53,533 nt of DNA, taken from contig JAGRLL010000086.1 of NCBI GenBank assembly GCA_020441855.1, forward strand, positions 10,036 through 63,568, in the 5' to 3' direction. Below are positions 8,473-14,056 of this stretch, piece after piece. The DNA is from Nitratireductor sp. Its GTDB lineage: Bacteria > Pseudomonadota > Alphaproteobacteria > Rhizobiales > Rhizobiaceae. Every line of letters starts with the position of its first letter. Position 1 is the stretch's first letter. A program made the position numbers and the translations under genes. The notes under the pieces were generated by a model, which saw only the letters and a list, made by a program, of their open reading frames with translations, did not search any database and was not told the origin of the DNA.

Positions 8473-8766
8473 TTATTTCCCTGTCAGGCCTTCCGCCTTG
8501 GAAATTGCCGCGTCAATCACAGCGATTTGAGGCTCGGCGCTCGCCCAATTCTCCAGCCATCCCTTTGCCTGCTTCAAGGCATCGAGCAATTCCGGGGCGG
8601 CGGCGATCAGCTGGGCATTGGCATGATGCTCCCCGGTCTTGCCGCGTATGCGCATGAATTCACCATTGGGCACGGCCGCAACGGCCAGCCCGCCAGATTC
8701 CGGCAATATGGTTACATCGCCAAACTCGTCGGTATCTCCGGCCTTCCATGGTCCTGGTGTGTGCAT
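8473..8766 (-). CDS. Hypothetical phage protein (HTPGPW...AAAPELL type)
   Basis: A protein of 97 residues beginning MHTPGPWKAGD and containing ANAQLIAAAPELLDALKQ. This pair of motifs is widespread in small phage early proteins of unknown function. The last residues (SKAEGLTGK) are encoded by half an R1 repeat, which contributes the stop region and the Shine-Dalgarno of the following DUF5131 gene. AGAAGGG lies upstream of the chosen ATG 8766. Confidence 0.7.
   Translation of the reverse strand: MHTPGPWKAGDTDEFGDVTILPESGGLAVAAVPNGEFMRIRGKTGEHHANAQLIAAAPELLDALKQAKGWLENWASAEPQIAVIDAAISKAEGLTGK
8477..8500 (-). repeat. Partial R1 repeat at a gene junction
   Basis: The minus strand reads AAGGCGGAAGGCCTGACAGGGAA, the 3' half of R1. 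It encodes KAEGLTGK, brings the upstream gene to its stop, and leaves AGGGAA as Shine-Dalgarno for the gene starting at 8469. Confidence 0.7.
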
Positions 8767-8806
8767 ATTTTGGTGCCCTTCTATTCTTCTGGTTCGCGCT
8801 CGCGCG

Positions 8807-8971
8807 TCATGCCCGCCTTCCCCAAACAAACCGCACGGCGAGGAACGCCGCGATGCCGGCGGCGAACCACACCGCCTTCACGCCGAGCGCCGCCCACGCC
8901 ACGAAGGCGAAGGCGGCGGCCAATCTTCCTATCTGGGCGACAATGCGTGCGCGCTTGCGGGTCGCGGTCAT
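8807..8971 (-). CDS. Small membrane protein
   Basis: A protein of 54 residues: a basic N-terminus (MTATRKRARIVAQIGRL) followed by two closely spaced hydrophobic segments (AAAFAFVAWAALGV and VWFAAGIAAFLAVRFVW). It is coupled by ATGA overlap to the upstream gene. The function is unknown. The position-specific basic start and positive C-terminus fit an inner-membrane hairpin. Confidence 0.55.
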   Translation of the reverse strand: MTATRKRARIVAQIGRLAAAFAFVAWAALGVKAVWFAAGIAAFLAVRFVWGRRA

Positions 8972-9153
8972 TCCGCCGCCTCCATCGCCGAAGCTTCCGC
9001 CGCTTCGCACTTTTCGCGGTGATAGCGCCATTCGCCGGCAGCGTTGCCCCGCGCACCTTTTCCGTACCAGGTGCAGGACTCCCAGCCGCAAGAACAATTG
9101 CAGCGAACGCCGTAGGAGAAGCGCGCCTTGTGATTGGGGTTTGTCTTGCTCAT
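8968..9153 (-). CDS. Hypothetical small Cys-containing protein
   Basis: A protein of 61 residues, MSKTNPNHKARFS..., with CNCSCGWESCTWYGKG and a later REKCE. The cysteine-rich segment suggests a small metal-binding fold. The C-terminus (EAAE) matches that of the upstream gene product. It overlaps both neighbours by ATGA, so it is translated as part of the leftward operon. The function is unknown. Confidence 0.55.
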   Translation of the reverse strand: MSKTNPNHKARFSYGVRCNCSCGWESCTWYGKGARGNAAGEWRYHREKCEAAEASAMEAAE

Positions 9154-9548
9154 TCCGCCGCCTCCATGAACGGAGGAAGTTCGGCTTCCGCCCGGCTCGC
9201 CTCTTGATGATCCGGCACGAAGCGCGAGGGCACGATCAGCACGGTCTTGCCGCCGATGCGCGCCGCGATCTCCACCTCGCCCGCCGGCAGCACGATTGTC
9301 GGCGCATCCGGCGCGACGCTTTCGAGCGCCACGCCTTCGAACAGATCGGCGAGCGTGCAGCGCAGCACACGGGCGATGGCGACCAGCTTCGACGCCGATA
9401 TGCGGTTGGCGCCTTTCTCGTATTTCTGAACCTGCTGAAAGGTCAGGCCGAGTTCGGCGCCAAGCGCGCCCTGCGTCATACGTTCGAGCAATCGATGGCG
9501 GCGCACATTCGCGCCGACCTGCACGTCGATCTGGTTTGCCTGTCTCAT
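9150..9548 (-). CDS. XRE-family helix-turn-helix regulator
   Basis: A protein of 132 residues with an N-terminal Cro/C1-type HTH (about 8-72: RRHRLLERMTQGALGAELGL then FQQVQKYEKGANRISASKL). This spacing is typical of alphaproteobacterial XRE regulators. The C-terminal half is beta-rich (PAGEVEIAARIGGKTVLIVP). The tail DHQEASRAEAEL comes from a partial R1 repeat (9185-9206). It is the third gene of the leftward operon and probably regulates early phage or host promoters. The target is not identifiable. Confidence 0.82.
   Translation of the reverse strand: MRQANQIDVQVGANVRRHRLLERMTQGALGAELGLTFQQVQKYEKGANRISASKLVAIARVLRCTLADLFEGVALESVAPDAPTIVLPAGEVEIAARIGGKTVLIVPSRFVPDHQEASRAEAELPPFMEAAE
9185..9206 (-). 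repeat. Partial R1 repeat in the XRE regulator gene
   Basis: The minus strand reads CAAGAGGCGAGCCGGGCGGAAG: the fixed 5' end and half of the stem. It is translated as QEASRAE near the C-terminus of the regulator. Confidence 0.55.
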
Positions 9549-9802
9549 GGTCTACTCCTTACTGGGTTGAACTGGTCAGCGGTCGCTTCGCGCGCCGGCC
9601 GCGCCGGCAGGAAGTCGGGCAATTCGATATCGGGATTTGTTTCCCCGGATTCCGCCACCGCCTCGATCCGCGCAATGCGCTGCTCGATCCGTTCGATCGC
9701 CGCCCTTGTCGCCTCGTTCTCGTCGGCCATGGCCGCGAGCACGTTGCGGGTGATGGATTCAGGCAGAAGCTGGGCGATCATGTCGCGCAGATGGTCGTTC
9801 AT
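9545..9802 (-). CDS. Hypothetical phage protein with coiled-coil segment
   Basis: A protein of 85 residues starting MNDHLRDMIAQLLPESITRN. The middle (NEATRAAIERIEQRIARIEAV) is a short amphipathic, probably coiled-coil helix. It overlaps the upstream gene (ATGA at 9799-9802) and the downstream regulator. I do not recognise the family. Confidence 0.6.
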   Translation of the reverse strand: MNDHLRDMIAQLLPESITRNVLAAMADENEATRAAIERIEQRIARIEAVAESGETNPDIELPDFLPARPAREATADQFNPVRSRP

Positions 9803-10239
9803 CGCGGCGCCTCCGGCAGTGCTTGCCAATGGGTGAACTCGGTCGACAAAGCGCCATGCCAAACCCAGCCGCCGCCATTGTGCCCGGTCCAGTACGCGAT
9901 CACTGTCGTTGCTTCGCCGGCGTCGACATTTGGCGGCAGGACGCGGCCGAATAGCAGGATGCGTGTTCCGTCCCTCGGCGCGGTGTCGATTGTCTTCCAC
10001 CCTGCGCGGGACAGAAGAAATGCCTCCGCCTGTTCCCGCTCGCGTGCGATGGCCAGCAGGCCGAGATATTCGAGCAGTGCCCCGAGGACCGTACAGGCGA
10101 TGTCGATTTGCACGTCATCGTCTTCAGGGTTGTCGCGCGAAAGATATTTCGCCATCGCCTGAAACTGCTGGTCACTGACCACGGCTTGGACGATCTGCCT
10201 GAAATTGGGGAACAAGGAATCGGTGTCGTTTGCAGCCAT
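9799..10239 (-). CDS. Phage protein with C-terminal DUF551-like domain
   Basis: A protein of 146 residues. The N-terminal half is helical. The C-terminal half has the DUF551 signature: WKTIDTAPRDGTRILLFG ... AYWTGHNGGGWVWHG ... THWQALPEAP. The domain is frequent in phage early proteins and its role is unknown. AAGGA lies 8 nt before ATG 10239, which is why I chose it over an upstream Met. It is the first gene of the leftward operon, directly behind the operator-controlled promoter region. Confidence 0.8.
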   Translation of the reverse strand: MAANDTDSLFPNFRQIVQAVVSDQQFQAMAKYLSRDNPEDDDVQIDIACTVLGALLEYLGLLAIAREREQAEAFLLSRAGWKTIDTAPRDGTRILLFGRVLPPNVDAGEATTVIAYWTGHNGGGWVWHGALSTEFTHWQALPEAPR

Positions 10240-10319
10240 GCGGCGCATCCTTGAAAAAGGCCCCGCCGGTACACCGAACACAGCCGGCGGGGGTTCCTGG
10301 GAGGTAACAATGGCGCGGA

Positions 10320-10370
10320 TTTTCTACGTAATGCATAATTATTGTCAATATATTTTATGCGTTACGCATA
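10320..10370 (-). promoter_or_regulatory. Candidate leftward early promoter with repressor operator
   Basis: On the minus strand, TTGACA (10348-10343) is followed after 16 nt by TAGAAA. The 15-bp perfect palindrome TATGCGT-T-ACGCATA (10356-10370) sits just upstream of the -35. The same operator motif flanks the repressor gene at 11.4 kb, so the S24 repressor probably controls this promoter. The 258 bp between 10240 and 10497 are AT-rich compared with the surroundings and hold no gene. Confidence 0.6.
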
Positions 10371-10497
10371 GGCGTTATTGCGCAATTTTGCCTAAGCGAA
10401 TAGACAAAGCGTTGAAATTACACCATTCTTTCGCCGTCGGGTTGCATCGTTCTACAAGCAGCGATGGCGGCAACGAAGGGGCAACGGAGGGGGGGCA

Positions 10498-10785
10498 ATG
10501 GCGCGAGTGGTAAGGCGAGAAAAGCGGCAGCGCGGCTTTTTCGGCTGGGTTTTCTTGGTTCTGTTCTGGGGTTGGAACGCACTAATGGCGTGGCTGATGG
10601 TGCTTGGCGCGGGCGCGCTGAACAGCCTTCCCGAAACCTCCGACAGGGCCGAGCAGGCCGGCCGCGCGCTGGGCGGCGCCTTCTCGATCGGCGCGCTGTT
10701 GTTCATGTGGCTTGCCGGCGCGGTAATCTTCGGCCTGTTCGCGCTCTTGACGCGCGGCTCTAAGGTGATCGTCGAGGAAGACTAG
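10498..10785 (+). CDS. Small two-helix membrane protein
   Basis: A protein of 95 residues with a strongly basic N-terminus (MARVVRREKRQRG) and two hydrophobic segments (FFGWVFLVLFWGWNALMAWLM and SIGALLFMWLAGAVIFGLF). An unusually strong Shine-Dalgarno (GGAGGGGGG) precedes ATG 10498. It lies alone and rightward between the leftward operon and the repressor gene, and is perhaps a lysogeny-expressed moron such as an exclusion protein. That role is position-based only. Confidence 0.7.
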   Translation: MARVVRREKRQRGFFGWVFLVLFWGWNALMAWLMVLGAGALNSLPETSDRAEQAGRALGGAFSIGALLFMWLAGAVIFGLFALLTRGSKVIVEED

Positions 10786-10789
10786 CGCC

Positions 10790-11422
10790 TTATGCGCGCA
10801 GCATTTCGCGCGTGCTCAAGATCTTGTGCACCTTGAGGATGGTGGCCTTTGGAAAGGTCACGATCGCGGCCGGGTTGAGCTGTCTGGCAACCACATCGCC
10901 GTTTTGAAGCCGCACGAATTGCTTGATGAAGGCGACCGGCTCGCCGTCATTGGCGCTGGCCTGCTGGATCACGACATAATCGCCGGCAACAAACGGCTTG
11001 TACGGGTGGACAACGACCAGGTCGCCCTCGCGGAATGCCGGCTCCATCGAGGCGCCCCGCACCCAGCAAGCATAAGCGTCATCGACTCCGACCAGCGCCG
11101 GCGGCCGGTCGGCCAGGTCGAGCGGCGTCTCGTGGATGATGTTGAAACCGGTCACGGAACCGGCTACGTAGCCTTTGATCTGAAGCCGGGGCACTGGCGG
11201 CCCTTCGCCCTCGCCTGTCAACAGCCACGCCTTCGAGACACGAAGGTCGGCGGCGTAGGTGTCGACCGCCCTGCCAAATCCGCGTGATCCGTTTTCGTGC
11301 GCGGCATAGGTCTGGTAGTTCCAGCCGAAAAATTCACACGCTTTCGCAACGGTCTTGAAACCGCGTGCAATCCTTGCCTCGCGCAGGCGTTTGGCGGCAT
11401 CGGGGCGGGTATCTTCAGCCAT
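10790..11422 (-). CDS. Phage repressor: XRE HTH plus S24 (LexA/CI-type) peptidase
   Basis: A protein of 210 residues. HTH at about 11-70 (RLREARIARGF then GWNYQTYAAHENGSRG). A probable self-cleavage site is VAGS near 86-89. The S24 peptidase domain has catalytic S125 in GASMEPAFREGD and K167 in AFIKQF. Repressors of this class keep the lysogenic state and are destroyed by RecA-stimulated self-cleavage after DNA damage, so the prophage should be SOS-inducible. It is divergent from the Cro-like gene, with three operator-like sites between them, and should regulate itself. Confidence 0.93.
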   Translation of the reverse strand: MAEDTRPDAAKRLREARIARGFKTVAKACEFFGWNYQTYAAHENGSRGFGRAVDTYAADLRVSKAWLLTGEGEGPPVPRLQIKGYVAGSVTGFNIIHETPLDLADRPPALVGVDDAYACWVRGASMEPAFREGDLVVVHPYKPFVAGDYVVIQQASANDGEPVAFIKQFVRLQNGDVVARQLNPAAIVTFPKATILKVHKILSTREMLRA

Positions 11423-11425
11423 GCT

Positions 11426-11486
11426 TATGCGTTTCGCACAATCTTGATATACGTTTCGCCTTGACCAACATTATGCGTTTCGCATA
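11426..11486. promoter_or_regulatory. Immunity operators between repressor and Cro-like gene
   Basis: Three related 15-bp sites: TATGCGTTTCGCACA (11426-11440), TATACGTTTCGCCTT (11448-11462) and TATGCGTTTCGCATA (11472-11486). Only the last is a full dyad. With the site at 10356-10370 the consensus is TATGCGTTWCGCATA. The graded match suggests graded affinity, as at lambda OR. A TTGACC-17-ATAACG promoter-like pair overlaps the best site and points at the Cro-like gene. Confidence 0.8.
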
Positions 11487-11497
11487 ACGAATCCGTC

Positions 11498-11719
11498 ATG
11501 GCATTTGATTCGTCCGATCCCCGCGCCATACGCGAGGCGCTGAAGCTGACACAGGCCGACATGGCTGTGCTGATCGGCATCTCGCAATCGCGCCTGTCGC
11601 GGATCGAGGCGAACCCGGAGACGATGCGCGATTGGCAAAGGCGTGAATTTGCCCGGCTCGCAAGGCGCATCAAGCCGCAGGATGCGACGCCCGCCGCCGA
11701 GAAGGCAGGCGCGTCATGA
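11498..11719 (+). CDS. Cro-like helix-turn-helix protein
   Basis: A protein of 73 residues, almost all one HTH: IREALKLTQADMAVLIGISQSRLSRIEANPETM. It is divergent from the S24 repressor with the shared operators between, which is the Cro position, so it should antagonise lysogeny by binding the same sites. Its start lies 12 bp past the strongest operator, leaving almost no leader. Confidence 0.85.
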   Translation: MAFDSSDPRAIREALKLTQADMAVLIGISQSRLSRIEANPETMRDWQRREFARLARRIKPQDATPAAEKAGAS

Positions 11720-11820
11720 CCCCCTTCCCCGCATGCTTCGCCGCACACGCCGCACGCGGGGATTGCCGGCGGCCCTCCTGTCTGGTGTTGCCAGGCGGGC
11801 GGGCCGCCGGCCTCTATTGT

Positions 11821-11888
11821 GTCCCGGTCGCGCCTGCGGCGCTCCTCGCCGCTTGTTTGGTCCCGGTCGCTTCGCTCCTCGCCTCTTG
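11821..11888 (-). repeat. Two R1 repeats in a stretch without a clear gene
   Basis: Minus-strand R1 copies at 11821-11855 (CAAGCGGCGAG... with GCGCC/GGCGC stem) and 11860-11888 (GCGAAGC centre). The 256 bp between the Cro-like gene and 11976 are open in several frames only because they are GC-rich. I see no supported gene there. Confidence 0.8.
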
Positions 11889-11975
11889 TGATTTTGCATC
11901 CCGTTGCCGTCGATCCTCCTCCCCGGCGGCGCGGGCCAGCGGGGACGCCTGTAGCGCGCGCGGCCGTCCCCGCGA

Positions 11976-12188
11976 TCATTTCCGCCCGACCAGCCGGCGC
12001 TCGGCGCGCAGCCGGAACGCCATCGCCAGCACGGGCGTTTGCGCGCCGGCGGCAATCGCCGCCCTTTCCAGTTCCTCCAGCGGCAATGTTCCCCGCCGGT
12101 CCAGTTCCTCGGCCAGCACGGCCAAGAATTCTTCGGTTTGCTTGCTTCCCGGCCGGGCATCCGCCCGGCTCGCCTCTTGTGTGTTCAT
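11976..12188 (-). CDS. Hypothetical small protein with repeat-derived N-terminus
   Basis: A protein of 70 residues: MNTQEASRADARPGSKQ (R1-encoded), then a compact helical domain, FLAVLAEELDRRGTLPLEELERAA ... AMAFRLRAERR. AAAGGAA precedes the ATG at 12188. It is divergent from the gene starting at 12371. The second part resembles a small winged-helix or helical phage protein, but I cannot assign a family. Confidence 0.55.
   Translation of the reverse strand: MNTQEASRADARPGSKQTEEFLAVLAEELDRRGTLPLEELERAAIAAGAQTPVLAMAFRLRAERRLVGRK
12146..12179 (-). repeat. R1 repeat encoding a protein N-terminus
   Basis: Minus strand CAAGAGGCGAGCCGGGCGGA.. to ..CGGCCGGGAA with a CCGGGC/GCCCGG stem. It is translated as QEASRADARPGS directly after the start of the 11976-12188 gene. 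Confidence 0.85.
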
Positions 12189-12241
12189 CGAGTTCCTTTC
12201 TGTCGACTCCGGCGCCCCATGTAACAGGGTGTTCGGGTCGA

Positions 12242-12332
12242 GCGTTCACGGGCTTGCATATTTTGGTCCCGGTCGGGGCTTCGCCCCTCCTCGCCTCTTG
12301 CTTGCTTGCCCTGCCACGCAGGGGGGCGTTGC
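12242..12332 (-). repeat. R3 repeat interrupted by an R1 repeat
   Basis: R3 flanks CGTTCACGGGCTTGCA (12243-12258) and GCTTGCCCTGCCACGCAGGG (about 12301-12323) are normally about 15 nt apart. Here a complete R1 (12266-12300, GGGGC/GCCCC stem) lies between them. Such nesting suggests that R1 inserted into a resident R3. Confidence 0.75.
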
Positions 12333-12370
12333 CCCTGCATCTCCGATTTGTTCTGCGTATGGAGAAAACC

Positions 12371-12799
12371 ATGTCGTTTGTTTCGTCCCGGTCGGGCCGC
12401 CAGCCCGACTCGCCTCTTGCCCTGAATTTCCGCCGACAGAACGCCACGAATGTCGTGCCCACATCTGGTCAAAAACCTGCCCAGATGTGGTCAAACGGGA
12501 GAAAATCCTTCCCTTCGTGGACATGCGAACGGTTCGACCGGTTCTGCCGGGACCGCTTTCCGCGCGCCACCGAACATCACCTTTCCGCACTCGCCGGCAT
12601 ACCCGCCGCCACGGTGCGCAAGCACATGACCGGCGCGGCCAAGCCCGGTGCCGACGCGATGCTTGCCTATGTCTCGGTCTTCGGCCCCGAACTGCTCGCC
12701 GCGATGATGCCGGCATGCGACTGGGCGGAAAGGGCCGCCCATGACGAGACGCGGCGGCAAATCCGAAATCAACTGGAGCGCATCGGCGAACGGATTTGA
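12371..12799 (+). CDS. Putative phage DNA-binding protein
   Basis: A protein of 142 residues. The conserved-looking part is SALAGIPAATVRKHMTGAAKPGADAMLAYVSVFG, an HTH-like segment in which ATVRKHM would be the recognition helix, followed by an acidic, arginine-rich C-terminus. GGAG sits 7 nt before ATG 12371. Residues 5-16 are encoded by an antisense R1 copy (12385-12419). An internal ATG at 12485 is an alternative start that would exclude both the R1 and the nearby inverted repeat. First gene of the rightward operon, therefore possibly its regulator. Confidence 0.6.
   Translation: MSFVSSRSGRQPDSPLALNFRRQNATNVVPTSGQKPAQMWSNGRKSFPSWTCERFDRFCRDRFPRATEHHLSALAGIPAATVRKHMTGAAKPGADAMLAYVSVFGPELLAAMMPACDWAERAAHDETRRQIRNQLERIGERI
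12385..12419 (-). repeat. R1 repeat within the 5' end of the putative regulator gene
   Basis: Minus strand CAAGAGGCGAGTCGGGCTGG.. to ..CGACCGGGAC with CGGGC/GCCCG stem. It is read in antisense as SSRSGRQPDSPLA. Confidence 0.8.
12459..12490. promoter_or_regulatory. Perfect 10-bp inverted repeat (possible operator)
   Basis: CCACATCTGG (12459-12468) and CCAGATGTGG (12481-12490), each followed by TCAAA. It lies at the start of the rightward operon, within or just ahead of its first gene, so it may be an operator for that HTH protein. Confidence 0.5.
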
Positions 12800-13058
12800 T
12801 CGCTCGCGGCCGAGCGCGGCTTCGCCGCTGGCCTGCGCGGGCGCGGCCCTGACCGGGCCGGCCGGCTCTTCGCCGTCTGTTTCCGGCAAATACCCCTTCT
12901 CTCACGCGCCGAACCCGAACTGGCGCATGGACCCGGCGGGCGTGCGCGGCGATCTCGCGGCCGAGATTTGCACCAGCGAAGTGGAAGGCCAGTGGCACCG
13001 CTTTCGCGACTGGCTCGACGCGACCGGCAAACCCTTTCCCTATGGCGAGGTCGCGTGA
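12741..13058 (+). CDS. Hypothetical phage protein with R2-encoded insert
   Basis: A protein of 105 residues. The C-terminal half looks like a real domain: YPFSHAPNPNWRMDPAGVRGD then EGQWHRFRDWLDATGKPFPYGE. Residues about 22-48 (SRPSAASPLACAGAALTGPAG...) are the in-frame translation of an R2 repeat. The start at 12741 has GGAAAGGG upstream but overlaps the previous gene by 59 bp. A later start at 12927 is possible. Its stop overlaps the next start (TGATG). The function is unknown. Confidence 0.5.
   Translation: MTRRGGKSEINWSASANGFDRSRPSAASPLACAGAALTGPAGSSPSVSGKYPFSHAPNPNWRMDPAGVRGDLAAEICTSEVEGQWHRFRDWLDATGKPFPYGEVA
12814..12878 (+). repeat. R2 palindromic repeat
   Basis: Contains the R2 core CCTGACCGGGCCGGCCGG followed by a hairpin with loop CTCTTC (ACGGC analogue stem). 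It is translated in frame within the 12741-13058 gene. Confidence 0.65.
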
Positions 13059-13333
13059 TGAAGGCTGTTTTCCGCGTCGAACTCAATGCGGTGCATCACG
13101 ATGGCCGGCGCAAGTTCACGGTGTTCGAAACCGATTGCGCCAGCGTCGCCGAGTTTCATCAGCGTCTCCAGGAAGACAAGGTCATTTACGGCCAATCCCT
13201 GTTTACACGCCGTGGCGAGGAAAAGGGTGAGTATGAGATCGTCGACCGCAATGAGATGATCCTTGGCCGAGAAGCGATCTGGTCTGTCACGGTGCCTCGC
13301 GACCGCTATTTCGAATACAGCGAGGTCGCGTGA
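13058..13333 (+). CDS. Hypothetical phage protein
   Basis: A protein of 91 residues beginning MKAVFRVELNAVHHDGRRK, an alpha/beta pattern with no motif I recognise. The ends YFEYSEVA and the preceding gene's FPYGEVA are similar, as are the surrounding TGATG junctions. It is translationally coupled on both sides (TGATG at 13056-13060 and 13331-13335). Confidence 0.6.
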   Translation: MKAVFRVELNAVHHDGRRKFTVFETDCASVAEFHQRLQEDKVIYGQSLFTRRGEEKGEYEIVDRNEMILGREAIWSVTVPRDRYFEYSEVA

Positions 13334-13674
13334 TGCCGGCGCCGATCCCTACCCTCGGCTATCCCTCGCGCTCGGCGGCCGTCGTGGCGTTGCGCGGCGA
13401 GGGAGAGAGCGACCGGCGCATTGCCGAACTCATCGGCATTCCGGTCGAGCGGATCGGCGCGCTCTACGTTTCGGCCACGCGGCAAAGGCCGGCGCGGCCA
13501 TCCGAACGCGACGCGCGCACGGTCACCTTTCCCAATTCGATCCTCGACAAGGTCGAGCCGGCGGCCAGGGCGCGCGGCATCACCGCCAATGAACTGATCC
13601 GGCGACTGGTCGAAACCATCGCCGACGACGACCTTTTCGAAGCCGTGCTCGACGAGCAGGCGGGGGCGAACTGA
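13333..13674 (+). CDS. Hypothetical phage protein with HTH and RHH-like parts
   Basis: A protein of 113 residues. The first half suggests a helix-turn-helix (VVALRGEGESDRRIAELIGIPVERIGALY). The second half has an Arc-type ribbon-helix pattern (RTVTFPNSILDKVEPAARARGITANELIRRLVETI). It is probably DNA-binding. It is coupled to both neighbours by TGATG junctions in the rightward operon. Confidence 0.6.
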   Translation: MPAPIPTLGYPSRSAAVVALRGEGESDRRIAELIGIPVERIGALYVSATRQRPARPSERDARTVTFPNSILDKVEPAARARGITANELIRRLVETIADDDLFEAVLDEQAGAN

Positions 13675-13859
13675 TGGCCGTGCTTCGCAAACCGCTCGCC
13701 ACGCCGCGCCGCCGCCCGGCGCTCACCATCGCCGACCAGGTGCGCGATCACTGGCTCGCCGAAAAGGCGATCCAGACGCGGTTCGGCACGCGCGGCCTCG
13801 AAAGGGATGTTGACCTGATCAACCGCCGCCTGCGCGATCTTTGCGGGGTTCGGCGATGA
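13674..13859 (+). CDS. Small hypothetical protein
   Basis: A protein of 61 basic residues (MAVLRKPLATPRRRPALTIADQV...), mostly helical, with no known motif. The reading frame is supported by a TGATGG junction upstream and a GCGATGA junction downstream. The function is unknown. Confidence 0.5.
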   Translation: MAVLRKPLATPRRRPALTIADQVRDHWLAEKAIQTRFGTRGLERDVDLINRRLRDLCGVRR

Positions 13860-14056
13860 ACGCGGTCCTCGGTCAATGCGCGCAATGCGAACATGTTTGG
13901 CCAGTGGCGCACCTGCCGATGCCGGTCGAATCCTTCGTTAAACTCGCCATGCGCGCGGCCTGCCCGAAATGCGCCGGCACGCAAGTCAAGGTCGCCAGCG
14001 TCGGCAGGCCGTCGATCGAGGACACGCCGCGACCGGGAGAGATCGAATGCAAGTGA
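13856..14056 (+). CDS. Small zinc-ribbon protein
   Basis: A protein of 66 residues with CAQCEHVW near the N-terminus and CPKCAGTQVKV in the middle, a two-knuckle zinc ribbon. It is typical of small phage proteins in DNA-metabolism operons. It overlaps the next gene by 10 bp. Confidence 0.65.
   Translation: MNAVLGQCAQCEHVWPVAHLPMPVESFVKLAMRAACPKCAGTQVKVASVGRPSIEDTPRPGEIECK

Noticed and set aside
11716..12744. A 342-codon plus-strand frame after the Cro-like gene
   Set aside because: It starts with an ATGA overlap, but it is mostly read through repeats in Ser/Arg/Ala-rich translation, and it conflicts with the better-supported genes at 11976-12188 (minus) and 12371-12799.
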